Positions 34,001 through 46,100 of a stretch of DNA of 64,000 bases are shown in pieces. The stretch is from NCBI GenBank assembly GCA_905250125.1, contig CAJNOL010000102.1, positions 62,001 to 126,000 of the forward strand. Direction: 5' to 3'. The stretch comes from Rotaria sordida (Eukaryota; Rotifera; Eurotatoria; Philodinida; Philodinidae). Every line of letters begins with the position of its first letter. Position 1 is the first letter of the stretch. The notes under the pieces are model-generated. The model saw only the letters and a list, made by a program, of their open reading frames with translations. It was not told where the DNA came from and did no database searches. A program made the position numbers and the translations under genes.

Positions 34001-35380
34001 GACGGACCTAAATAACTTCCAGACCACATCGAGCCAAGCCGAACCATAAAAATATGGCTCGTTTCGAGCCTTGGTGTATGCTTGTAAAAAATGTTATAAA
34101 CAGACTGAGTGGGCTAAAGACATTAAAAGGACTAAAAGCAGTAAAGGGACTAGAAAGGCTAAAACAAGTAAAGGGATTATGAGATGTGAAGAAAGTTCGA
34201 CCAAAAAATTTTCAATTTCTTGTAAATACCTCACCCACACTCTGAAAATCTATGGATCTAACAATTTTAATTTTGAAAAAAGAATTCTAGTTCATATGCT
34301 GCATGTAAACAGAGAAACATACTCTCCTTTGTAGCGATTCGCAGTTGTCTAACACAGTCTTCCATCTTTTTTTTGTATTGGTTTAGCTTATTCTTCTGAG
34401 TTAAAGCTTTTATTCTTTTATTATAAGTTTCTCGATTATTTTTCGCTTTTTCCTAATACTGTATGTATTATCAAATTTTACTACATACCATTGACATATC
34501 AATGGTATGTAGTAGAATTTGATAATGCATACACTAGTAGATAGAGAAACTCCTTCTCTAGAAATCAGCATATATTCCTCTCTGTAGTCAAAAATCATCG
34601 AAAAACTTATAATTGCGTTTCTATCAATTTATTTCATTTTATATATAATAGGCTCATTGAAATTAAATGAAAACATAAAATTACCAAAGAAAAAATCCAA
34701 AGTGTAAGTCATTAATCAATATATCTAATAATTATTAGACGACAAATTTATTTTTTTAGAACTATTGTTAGCGATAAAACATCACAATCAAGTAAAATAT
34801 TTTTCAATAAATAAAATCGATTATTTTTTTTTGTTCTTGTGAAGAAAATTCCAAAACAAAGAAAAGACCATCTTCAAAACATAGAAAAAAAAATAAACAA
34901 AGTTCAAAACAAAAACATAAACCAACTAATACAGCAAAAAAACGAAGCAAATCTCAAACTTCAAATAAAAAACGAAACAAATCTCGAACGTCAGATAGAA
35001 AACGAAATTCATCTAAATTAAAAAAAGTAAACATTGACAAAAACGATTTTCAATAATTTCATATTGATATAATATTAAATTTATATTCATAGTAGAAAGG
35101 TTCATCAAAATCTTCATCAAGAAGTGGAAGTAACAAAAAACGACGTAAGTTTTTTTGTTTGTTTTCTTGTCACAAAACATCAATTAATAAAATTGTTTAT
35201 CTCAATTTAGAAACAAAAACTAAACGACATAGTAAACAGAAACAAACAAAACCAAAATCAAATAATCAGATGAATGATCATGAAACAATTATGTTACCAA
35301 TATTTATGTATCCTCAATCATATCAAGAAGTATATCAACATCGACAAAGACTATTAAAACTTTTGCTTTCATCGACATAA
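31008..35380 (+). CDS. Lys/Ser/Arg-rich orphan protein, 484 aa, nine exons
   Basis: Exons 31008-31326, 31389-31560, 31632-31922, 31996-32183, 34652-34703, 34760-34791, 34845-35026, 35096-35144 and 35211-35380 join without frame breaks to 484 aa. The N-terminal third has a helical segment (SQIEHERNICEEELYRLRYG), followed by a Cys/Arg patch (WIDRCTPCCRRWRRNRR). The middle has a short ordered block (ILKILEAKALDCLC). The C-terminal ~130 residues are repetitive K/S/R/N (for example KKRPSSKHRKKNKQSSKQK), suggesting a nuclear or RNA-associated disordered tail. I recognise no family. Intron 4 is about 2.5 kb because of an inserted element; its donor is the weak GTCTTT at 32184, at the junction with repeat sequence. 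All other introns are 51-73 nt. Confidence 0.75.
32455..34290. mobile_element. Long-TIR non-autonomous element inside intron 4 of the orphan gene
   Basis: The left arm (~32455-32825) matches the inverted right arm (~33935-34290): ACAAGAAATCGAAA / TTTCAATTTCTTGT, CTCATAATCC(T/C)TTTA / inverse around 34165-34180, and GC-rich GGCC/GGGC blocks on both inner ends (32740-32800, 33960-34030). Arms are about 350 bp and enclose about 1.1 kb of different, AT-rich sequence with no intact transposase. Part of the interior (about 33195-33240) resembles terminal sequence of pogo-like elements, which would make it a nested or chimeric element; this is tentative. Confidence 0.75.
34458..34535. repeat. Near-perfect 37-bp hairpin in the same intron
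   Basis: ACTGTATGTATTATCAAATT continues to CATTGA (34494). After a 4-nt loop it is followed by the inverse TCAATGGTATGTAGTAGAAT through 34535. Three mismatches in 37 pairs. Its size fits a miniature palindromic element or a hairpin RNA precursor. Confidence 0.85.
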
Positions 35381-35578
35381 CATATATGTCTGTCTTTTTC
35401 CTAAAACAAATTGTAAGTAATCTATCAAATTTTTAAATATTATGTAATCATTTCTATTTCACCGGCCACTATTACTTCACAATTGTAAACCATTCTATAT
35501 TGTCCATATTTGTCTGTTGATAAAAAACAAAAAGAATGTGTCAAAGTGAATGTAAAGAACAAGTCTAAGATATTTGTA

Positions 35579-36397
35579 ACGGGTGATCCACAATGAATCG
35601 AGCTAATTGTAAATGCAAATTTTTAAATCCTTTATTATTCATATAAAATATTCACCTAATATATCAAAAGATGAAGAATTTCAAGCTGTACAAAATTGTT
35701 TACTTCACTTTTACAAAACGCTCTTTTTTTTAATTGCGAAGTGACCAATACACTGAGATACACTGTAAATCTCTGCTGTGGAACTTAAAATGAACGAAAA
35801 AAGTGTGGCATCGCTACAGAAAAATAATCTTTCATTTATATTTCAAAACTTTAAAACGACAATTTCATGTAATAATTCAAGACACAATAATGAAAAAAAA
35901 AAATTTTATATCCATGTTGGAACTTACTCGGTTTTTTATGAATTTTGGCAAAAACATGTTATACTGTGGTTCATCATCTACATAATCTTATAGAGAACAA
36001 AATTCTGCATTTTTTAATGTCCAGATAAGGACTTTACAACTGAACTTTAACTTCAAAGAAAAAATACTTCGTTATTTAAAAGATCATCATGAAGGATATT
36101 GTCAAGAAATTTTTAACTCTCCAGTAAAACTCGAGTATTCGAAAGTGGATCAACCACACACAGAATAAATTTCTCTATCTTTTGATATAAACCTTCAAGA
36201 TCCTCTATACTATTTATAACACACGAGCAACGCTACGTTGTATTTAGAATATACGGGATGTATGAATGTTTGGACTGTCTTGCAAAAGCAAAATATTCTT
36301 GTTAAAAGTGAAGTTCTTAGTTTTGTAAATTTTGTATGACTTTAAATGAGAGAAAAATTACATATATATTTAGTCCTATTCATTATGGCCCACCCGT
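35579..36397. mobile_element. Mariner/Tc1-like non-autonomous element, 819 bp
   Basis: The left end ACGGGTGATCCACAATGAAT and right end (reverse complement) ACGGGTGGGCCATAATGAAT form ~28-bp terminal inverted repeats differing at a few positions. Each is flanked by a TA dinucleotide (35577-35578 and 36398-36399), the hallmark target duplication of Tc1/mariner elements. The interior has no intact DDE transposase. It lies about 200 bp past the orphan gene's stop. Confidence 0.8.
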
Positions 36398-36399
36398 TA

Positions 36400-37594
36400 A
36401 AGACTATTTTTCGTCAGAAAGCTCGACTTTTGTCAATAAACATATGAACATGTTGCCTAGTATACGAATTTATAAAAGTAGTTTTGATTCTCGAAGATTT
36501 TTGGACGCTTTATGAATGATCTTTGAAACTATGTAGATAAATAATGATGTCTAGCGCAATTCTTAAAATTTTTTGTAGAATTAGATTTGTAAAATAAATT
36601 AAATATTTTTCAGAGGTAATCAAATCTTGTGCATCCTAGAGACACATACATTTGAAATCTATAATGGCATGAAAGTGTAGGTGTAGATATTCTCTTCATT
36701 CACATCGATAATATCTCACACACTCTGTCAAAGTTAAATTTTTAAGGGAGAATTTTTGATATGCCGTTACTCTTTCTTCTCGTATATTGTATAGTACAAT
36801 AATTTATTAAACTGTAATACAAGTTACAACTACATAGAAATATATAAACTATTTAAAGTATTTGAAATTTCAATGAATTCTTTCTTTGCAACTGAAATAA
36901 CGATTCAAAATTGTCTCAGCTTTTTCATATTTATTTAAAAATCTTAATAAATTTCGACATGATTTTAATGCTTATATAAAAATGATCGGAATCGAGAAGG
37001 AATTGATTTTTTCCGTATAATTACTTTTGATGATGACTAATTTTTCGTCAATAAATAGATGCTTAGATTTTTTTCTCTGGCAATAACAAAAATAAACTAA
37101 ATGATCATTTGTCCTTAGTTTGATTGCATGGCAACAGAAGGATCTAATTATTGTTATAATATATGTTGTGAGTTTCCTATTCGATCTCGTGTAAAGTATA
37201 TTAATGTATCGAATAAAAACTGACAATCATATCATTAGAAATTTAACACACTAATATCATGTCCGTTATTATTATCTACTACTAAACAAATCGCTATTTG
37301 TTCGTATCATAGGAAAAAGAAATGAGACTACTTTTTCATACTAGACTTTAATGACTCTGTCATGTGGTGTCGATCTCTGTAAAGGATTGTTTAATCGACA
37401 ATTAGGGTAGCATATGATGCGTAGGTAGAAAGCTTTTTTTTTCATGCCTATATATTGCTCTTCAATATCCATTTACTGTGATAGAATTTTCATTATTCGA
37501 TCAATAATTATTTAGTGGGTATGATTTATTTTGTGTTTATTAAATATGAACTGTTTTTCTTTTCCTTTCTTTTCTATAGGATAATTTTTCCATA
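36400..37594. other. Intergenic region upstream of the Cys-rich peptide gene
   Basis: About 1.2 kb, AT-rich, no supported exon. Just before the next gene, TTTTCTTTTCTATAG (about 37565-37579) looks like a splice acceptor 15 nt before the start codon, so a 5'UTR intron or trans-splice site is likely. Confidence 0.4.
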
Positions 37595-37837
37595 ATGCGT
37601 TTATTATCAATTTTCTCCCTCTTCATCTTTTGTTTATCTTTATTGATGATTAATGGTGAGGTTGACTACAATGTTGACGCAGGTCTCAATGGATGTGAAG
37701 ACGCTTGTAGAGCAGCATGCTTAGCACATTGTCCTAAAGGAGGATGTGAACACCCTGGTCCAACTTATTCTTGGTCATCAGGTATATGTTATGGTTGTAA
37801 TTGTCCTGTTTTTCATCCGGATGATGAACATTGGTAA
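37595..37837 (+). CDS. Small secreted Cys-rich peptide, 80 aa
   Basis: A single coding exon. The signal peptide MRLLSIFSLFIFCLSLLMIN is followed by a mature part of about 58 residues with nine Cys, grouped as GCEDACRAACLAHCPKGGCE then GICYGCNCPVFHPDDEHW. The regular C-x3-C-x3-C-x3-C-x4-C spacing in the first half suggests a disulfide-stabilised helical hairpin. I do not recognise the family; extracellular matrix, cuticle or antimicrobial roles are all possible and none is shown. An AATAAA overlaps the TAA stop. Codon use is like the neighbours. Confidence 0.75.
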   Translation: MRLLSIFSLFIFCLSLLMINGEVDYNVDAGLNGCEDACRAACLAHCPKGGCEHPGPTYSWSSGICYGCNCPVFHPDDEHW

Positions 37838-40800
37838 TAAACAAAAAAACAAATTAAGAACGAATGGTGATGGAAATCTTCTTTTTTTTTTTTGTCCCTT
37901 AATTTTAACATTTTTAATGAATTATTTATAAAAGATAAAGAAAAATTGTTGTATTCATTTTATCTTATGAAGAACGAACTATAAATAAAATTATAAATAC
38001 AACGATGAATATGACTAAAAATAGATAAATAAATGTAAAGAAAAAAATGCCGACACAATATTTCTTTTTTTCTTTGATATTGTTTTTCTTCTATAAACTA
38101 AATTTGGAAATTTTGTTTTTTTCATATTATTACATGATATAATTAGTTCTTTTAAATATTGAAAAGCAATAGAATCAATTCATATACATTTATCAACATA
38201 TTTTGTTTTCATCATGCAATGATGTTAAATATTTGATTTTATCTTTATTGATGAATTCTTCTGTTTTATTTGATAATAATCATAAGAAATTTAGATCTTC
38301 TTGTCGAATTATCTTTTCTGACATAATGTGATAATTTTATCTTATTTGAATTTATAAATGAATAGCAGAACTACTAGTTGTCAGAGTTGATTGATTGAAT
38401 GATACGTAATCATGATTTAATCTTGTAATGATAAAAGAAAATTCATTCATAAATATTGACAAGAATATTTATTAATAACATTCTTCTTGAAAAATAGATT
38501 ATACTATTTTTTTTTTCTTTGGTATTCATCATTAAACTCAAAAAAAATAAAAATAAAAATAACTTCTTAATGCACGTAACATTAAAAATAAAATGACATT
38601 TTTGAAAATGTCAAAAGAAATCTTTGACAAATGTTTTAATCAACAATCGTAATCATTTACCTCAATGATTATTTTATTACATAATTAATATAATGTCATA
38701 ACTGTCAGTTGGCGAAGAAATTCTTCATCTTTTTTTCTTATACATTTAGATAATTAATTGAACAATGTCATAAAAAATAGATTTGATGAAAATAATATTT
38801 TTTATCATTTAATCTGTAATAAAGAATTTTCCTTTCTTTTCTTTATTTGTTCTTCGTTGAAAAGAAAATTTATTTTGTTGATTAGAATGTCGATCGAATA
38901 ATATGCCATTGAAAAATGAACAATAAAGTAATGGTCTAAGCATCGATCATATTAATTATGTACGAACAAAAAAAAAATACTTCTCTCTTTATCTATTATT
39001 ATATTCTAGTTCCATTTTCTTTATATTATGGCTATTTATGCAAACAAAAAATATCTGCTATTAAAGTATAAAAGATTTCTACTTTAGTGCTTCATCTTCT
39101 TTTCTCTTTCTTTCTCTCTCTCTCTCTCTCTATTCTTTTTATATTTGGTCTAGATGAAGTCTTCATCATTCAATTTCCCTTATCTTACACATCAATGTGT
39201 TGCCAGCTCTTTACTTTCCTCAAAAAGATACATGCTTGGTTTAGTTTTTTATGAATTATTCTGATTGTTTCTTGAAGAAAACTATTCATAAAATAATTTA
39301 ATTATATATATATATATACATATATATATATGAAATATTGGTAAAAGATGAATTGCATTTTGATGCGTATTATCTCAATCATATCTAAGCTTGTAGATCA
39401 TAGTAGAAAAATCCACCTGTTTGTAGAATAACTTATACAATAAGTAAAATGTGCATTTCAAATGGAAGGAAGTATGCCTTGATTGTCTTTGCCTAGATAG
39501 TAAAATGATGATAGTTCTTTCTAAGGCTGCATGATGTTTCCGGTGTGAATTTCGTTCTTTTCTTGTCGGCTTCTTTTTCTCTCCTTCTCGTTTATTATCG
39601 AGTCGAGAATCGGCAGTAGTAATGCAACATACTCATCAAGTGGTTTATCAACAATGTGTGTTTACCCACTTGTTTTCAATGCGTTGTCTTTTTCTCGAGC
39701 AAGATAGACACCAACACAAATAGTTATATGCATGTAAAGTATTTCTTTCAATCTCGGCTAACGATCACGAACATCATTTAAAGATAGTTGTTGACTGAAA
39801 ATAGAATAAGGAAACATGCACACACACACACACATACACATACACATATCTACGCATCGCGTTCACTTGGCGTCGACTAATAAGTTTATAGAAATAGTGA
39901 AGGAAGGCAACTAATATCACAAATGAGCTGTAATCAAATAATGATTGATTTTCCTAGGGACTCTACATCATACAAGTCTTTTATTTATTTCATGCGAATT
40001 ATTTCTTTTTTTTTCTTCCTCTTATCGTAACAAGTATGTATCTATATATATGTCAAAAATAGAAACTCTAGTTGGATATTTAAAATTTTTGATTACATTC
40101 GTCCGTTACCGATTTTTTACGCTAAACTTAATTATCTTATAGTCTGTTATGAAAGAGAGGAAAAAAAAGGAACAGAGTACTATTAAGTCTACTGTCTATA
40201 CACATTACTGTCTTTTTCTTTTCCTTATTTTTCATTGTACTAATCGCTATTCGATCAAGTTTTTTCTGCATCTTAGGCAATTATATCATAAACAAGTCTG
40301 TCTGTCTGTATGTCTTTTTTGCACTTATACGCATCATAACATATTAAGATACACCTATTTCTTAGCATGTAGAAAAACAAAAACGAAACGGTGTCTCTTG
40401 AGAAATCATGTAGATTCATAGATAAAAAAATGGATATATAATGGATGAAAGCGCAAAATAAAAGGAGAGTAAGAGAGAGAGAGAGAGAAAAAAGTAGAAT
40501 AGTAGTATAACATGCTTATAGACACATACCACAGTGAAGAAAAACATTAATTCACAGCGGCAGCGGAAGAAATCTTAGTTGGAAACTCATTAAGTACTAA
40601 TGATAAATGCGAAGCATCTCAGAAAAAAAAGTGTAATAATTACAATAGCAAATTCTTTTCTTTTCTTTTTTTTTTTTTTCTTTTTCTTCTTGTAGATTTC
40701 ATTCTGTTGTATACATATATATCTTTCCCCTCATTTCGTGCTTTTTTTTTTGTTTGCTCGTTTAATTTTCTTTATTCATAATTTAGAATAAATTTTAATA

Positions 40801-42234
40801 GATAAAAATTTGAATTATTGATATTAATCAAATACAATCCAAATATTATTTTCAATCATCATGTTCCATTGGTGGATCTTGGAAGCATTGGAAAAGTAAG
40901 TCTCTGTTAATTCACACTTGCGTGATACAATCATCATTACTTGAGAAATAATAATGAACGATAGGAAAAGAAAAAGCGAAGAACTATATATATATGTATA
41001 TATAATAAATTTAATTAGATTCAAAGTGAATCATGGGAATTATTTTCATTTAAAATTGTTTTTTTCTCTGTCATAATAAAATATATTCTGATTGATTATC
41101 TTATTTTTTTATATGTATAAATTATTTCACAATAGAATTCTGTTTTTTTGCTTTACATTTTTTAAGAAACCAGAATAGAACTTAGAAATCGAACATTTTC
41201 TATACTTTATAGTCATAAAATTGTTGATCGATTTCTGTTTGACAAACAAAATTGATGGATAACATGCATTACTTAAGTAGTATTTCTATAATATTCTAAT
41301 CTGGATCAATAAGTCGGATTATAAACACAATATAAAACAATAGAATCACTATCTATAATCTACTTGCATAAATGAAGAAAAGACTTCAAAAGAGAAAAGA
41401 AAAAGAGTAGAACAAATTAATCTATCATGATTTCGAATATAATTAGAATTACTAATTAAACTATATATTACATCATGGAATTCTATTTAAATATATTATT
41501 CAAATGTATTCATTTGTTAAATCCTACAAATTCTTATTTGACATTTTAAATAATAATAATTTGAAGAAAGGAAATCGAAAAGGTTAAAATATATTGCATG
41601 ATTTTTAATGATTCTTAACCTATATTTAATTACGATACAATGAAAGACATAAGAAAAGTTTCTGATCATATATACAATTCTTGTATTAATAACAAAACAA
41701 GCATTGCTAAATTGTATTTGATTATTGAGATAATCAATTGTTATACATAATACAGAAAATAAATATGATTTTGTGTTTGACTTGTCATAAGATAGAACAT
41801 AGAGAGAGAAAAAACAGACGTATTTAGTTTACTTATGACTCTAAAAATGACTAACAAAAAGGAAAGTATAAAGCAGTGAATATCATGAATGATGTAAACT
41901 TTCTTTAGTTCTTATTAAATCTGATTAGTGATATAAGACCAAATGTTTTATATGAAATATCATTATATAATATCGATGGTAAAAGAAAAGAAAATATTCA
42001 ATCGAGGTTCTATCTCATGTTCTATTAAGCAGTGGTTTATTAAGAATATAAATAAATAATTTTTTCAAGGCACTCCATAGAGACACATATGGAGTGATTG
42101 TATACACATTTTTGTATTTTTGACTTTTCAGCGCTGTATCTTCGCCAATTGAAAAGATAGAAGAAACCAATTTTTTTCACAAACAAGATAAACCAAACAT
42201 TTTTCTGTCGTTTACTATTTGTTATCGAGAACAG
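37838..42234. other. Gene-poor 4.4-kb region with simple-sequence tracts
   Basis: No supported exon. It contains CT repeats near 39100-39131, (TA)n near 39303-39332, (CA)n near 39817-39843, GA repeats near 40469-40488 and a T-rich tract near 40655-40690. Small hydrophobic frames at 39945-40421 were not accepted. The missing first exon of the innexin gene may lie here. Confidence 0.5.
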
Positions 42235-42975
42235 ACTCTACGTTGGTTTTTCCAAGAATTCCACTACCATTATATAATTGCCCTTAATTTGGGTGAATGA
42301 ATAATACTATCTATGCTAGTTGGATTTAATAAAAATCAAATTTTCGAGTATATCTCGATATTTTCATGTCTTACTCTCGCTACTAAAAATGTTCAGCTCA
42401 ACATGTCCTACAAGACTTTATTAGTTTTGCTGGTTCAATACAAGTGAAAAACTTGTTTTCAATCAAAATCCAAGATTTTCATTGACTCCTGGGATTTTCG
42501 GCAATAACAATCGATTTTATTCTTTTGTGTTTAGTAGAGCATTATTTTTTTATTCTATTGTATGACGAAAACATCTTAGTGAGTCTTCCTCTTGACTTTC
42601 AAGTATACTAAGTAGGATATCACAACTAGTATACTTGCGCACCTCTATATAGACCCATTGGAATGTTTTCGTCATATATAGAATTGTACAATAATCTCAG
42701 AGGAGTTAAAATCGATTGTTGTTCTCAAAAATTCCTGGAGCCAGCAAAAACCTTAGATTTCGGTCGAAAACAAATAGTTCACTTATATCGAAGCGAAAAA
42801 ACTAGTATAGTCTTGTAGAACATGGTAAACTGAACACTTTTAGTAACGAGAGTGAATCGTGAAAATTTGATTTTACTAGCCACAGCTAGCATAACTGGTA
42901 TTATACATTCGTCTCAATCGAGGGTGAATATATAATAAAAGTAAGACTCTCAGAAAAACCGGCGTTTTGAGTTAC
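42235..42975. repeat. Foldback element E upstream of the innexin gene
   Basis: The left arm (~42235-42581) matches the inverted right arm (~42653-42975): TGGTTTTTCC / its complement near 42957, CAAATTTTC / GAAAATTTG, AAAATGTTCAG, TCCTACAAGACT, AACAATCGATTTTA / TAAAATCGATTGTT, and ATGACGAAAACAT / ATGTTTTCGTCAT. Arms are about 330 bp around a ~70-bp centre. It is the largest and one of the clearest foldbacks here. Confidence 0.88.
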
Positions 42976-43154
42976 CGTGTTCGTGAAGAAAATTATTTTT
43001 CTATCTTTTAAAATGGCAAGGATACAGAACTTGAAAATTAAAAAAAATACGAAAAAGTGTATAAATTCGTTCGATGTATCTCTATTTACCTTTTAATCAT
43101 TATAATTTCTCTTACCTGTCTTTTGATATGGACAAACGTTTGTTTTTGTTTTAG

Positions 43155-46100
43155 CACGGCTGTTTTCCTCTTTGATTTTGCTGCCAGGGCAGCTCATCAT
43201 GGACATGATGCTGCTTATGATGATGATTTCTATGATCGTTTATCTCGTCGTTATTCTGTTATTCTTCTTGTCATATTTACCGTACTTGTATCAACAAAAC
43301 AATATGTTGGTGAACCAATAGCTTGTTTTTGTCCAGCACATTTTACAGGTACACATGTTGAATATACAAATAATATATGTTGGATATCAAATACATATTT
43401 TGTTTCATTTGATCGTCTTTTACCAAAACATCCAAATCCAAAAACTGAACAATATATTTATTTTTATCAATATGTACCATTTATTCTTATCGTACAAGCT
43501 TTACTTTTTTATATTCCATCACTTATATGGTCATCATTAAATTCTAAAAGTGGTTATGATTTAAGTATGCTTGTAACACATGCTCGTATTATTGATACAT
43601 ATACATCAGATATACGTGAAATATCAGTTCGTCATTTAGCACGTTTTATTGATAAAGCACTTGAATATCATAGACATAAACGTTTAGAATATTTTGAACA
43701 ATTACGTTCAATAAAATGTTCATCATTATCATCAATATATTCATTTTTTTTATTAAATAATCATATAACAATGCGTGACAATCATTTAATGTGGTCTTTT
43801 TTATTTTCTAAACTACTTTATTTGCTCAATGCTTTTGGACAATTATATTTGCTCAATTTTTTTCTTGGCAATGATTATCATATGTATGGTTTTTCTGTAA
43901 TAAAAGCTTTATTTACTGGTAATAATGAAAATTGGACAGTAACACCAAGATTTCCTCGAGTTACATGGTATGTTTAAATAGAACAAGAAAACAATCCTGT
44001 TATTTCTTTTTTTAAATCTTCTTTCCATGAAAAATAGTTCGTAAATTAAAATAAACTTAATATAATTTAATAATAACTAGATAGTGTGTTCCTAATTATT
44101 AATACCATATTGCAAATTCACTTTGAAAAGAAAATCTAATAAACAATTCAAAAATCATAAAAATTGTGTCAGAAAAAATAGACTTAAGAGTTATTTATAT
44201 TTTTTCTTATTGTAAAAGAGAAAAAAAAAACAAGTTTAAATCAAAGATAAGACTAATCGGATTTTCTTCTAAATGCCACCCATCAAGATTAGTATAGACA
44301 TATGAATGATTCTTCAATTATTTCTTTTTCTCTTTAGTCTTTACCGTACTAAAGTAAATGTAATCACTATCTAATTAACATCAATATGCTTTATTCATGA
44401 ATTACATGTGGACTATGCACGTGCATAAAAAGTTGCCATATACAAGCTTATCTATTGTTCACAGCGGTCTCTTTTCTTTCATCTCTCTTTCTCAATCGTC
44501 TTTGCTAACATATACTAGTAAGATGATTGAGAAAGAGAGATGAAAGAAAAGGGCTCGTCTTTAACCAGCGTTTATTCAGATTTTCTCTTCCGGAATGGTG
44601 ATTTAAAACTCTGGAAGAGTGAACATCTATTTTGGAGAGCATGGTCTTATAGTGTATAGCACAATAATCGCAAACTTTGGGAGGACCAATCCGATCGCCA
44701 AAGGAACGCTACCCTCTCAATTCTCACACTGAATAAAACACTGTCCTTAAACAACATATAAGCTACTATAAGAGGTATCTTATAAATTTTGGACATCAAC
44801 GAAAATTACTTTATATGTAAACAAAGAGTAGTTTCTGCCCAACTATATCTAATTAATCTTCGAGTACTTAGGATTATGTTTTAAATAATCATATTATCTG
44901 ATGATACTATCTTTTTTTTTTAATAATACTGATAAAAACAGAAGAAACATGATAAATAAAATCTCTAAATGGGCAGGTATTTTTTAATAAGTTTTAATGA
45001 ACTATGATTTCATCGTATGTAACGTAATACAATTATACAAAGCGATATGTAGTATCCAGGATGTGGATGTGACTATCATCTTTACCTACACTCTTATTAT
45101 CACGTTTCTTCCATTTATATCACTATTATCAAAAAGGATAATGACATCGAATCATATGTCATTTAAAACATCGTTCTAAGTATTCGAAATTTATATAGAT
45201 ATTGTTAGGTAGAGGATCACTATTTATTTACATATAAACTAATTTTCGTTGAGACTCAGAACTAATGAGACACTCTTTATAGACACTTTTTAGGCATCTG
45301 TGTGGCTTACAAGCAATTCGCAAATAAGTCTCATCATTTTGTCTCTTTTAATTTTGTAAGAAAACGAAAATTTATTGAAGGATTCAAAATATTCAAAATT
45401 AAATTGTTTTTTTTTCTACTTATATGTCAGATATATATTATTAAATTCTAAATAAAAAATAAGAAACTATTGTTTTATTTTAGGTGTAATTTTGCTGTAC
45501 GAAATTTAGCCGATAATATTCATACATATACAGTTCAATGTAGTTTACCAATAAATTTATTTAATGAAAAAATTTTTTTAATCATATGGTTTTGGCTTTA
45601 TTTTACAACTTTATGTACATTATTTGGTTTTCTTTATTGGATCAGTTCATTTTTTTTTCCAAAATTTTATAAATCACATATACAGCGTTATTTATCATCA
45701 ATGAAACGTATTAATATTCATCATTTTCCTCAAACTCCATTTCAAGAACAACAATATCGTTATCTTCCATACCATTCTTATCCTCATCATCATCATCATC
45801 ATCATTCAAGTTATCATCGTCGTCATTCATTTAGTCATTCACATTATGGTACAAGTAGTAGTCATTATGGTTCATTACATATGGGTCATCCTCATCATGG
45901 TCTTTTATCATCATTTACTGGTCGAACATTAAAACCAAATTTTGATTTAGTTCGTTTGTCACGTGTACATGATCAATTAAATCTTCCTATAACAACAACA
46001 GCAACAGAAAATAATGAAATAAATGCAACATCATCCGCTGATGATCAAACACCACCATCACCATCAACTCCACAACCAATACCGGTACCTCAAATGATAC

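Noticed and set aside
39303-39332. (TA)n tract as a structural or origin element
   Set aside because: Similar short AT microsatellites occur at about 2973, 4691 and 20051, including inside introns; ordinary simple repeats.
39945-40421. Two + strand frames of 65 and 90 aa
   Set aside because: Phe/Leu/Tyr-rich translations of T-rich DNA with no splice support or family match.
43057-43154. Open frame upstream of the innexin exon, beginning at GTG
   Set aside because: It has no ATG, is hydrophobic and non-innexin-like, and ends in a TTTTGTTTTAG acceptor; it is intron sequence.
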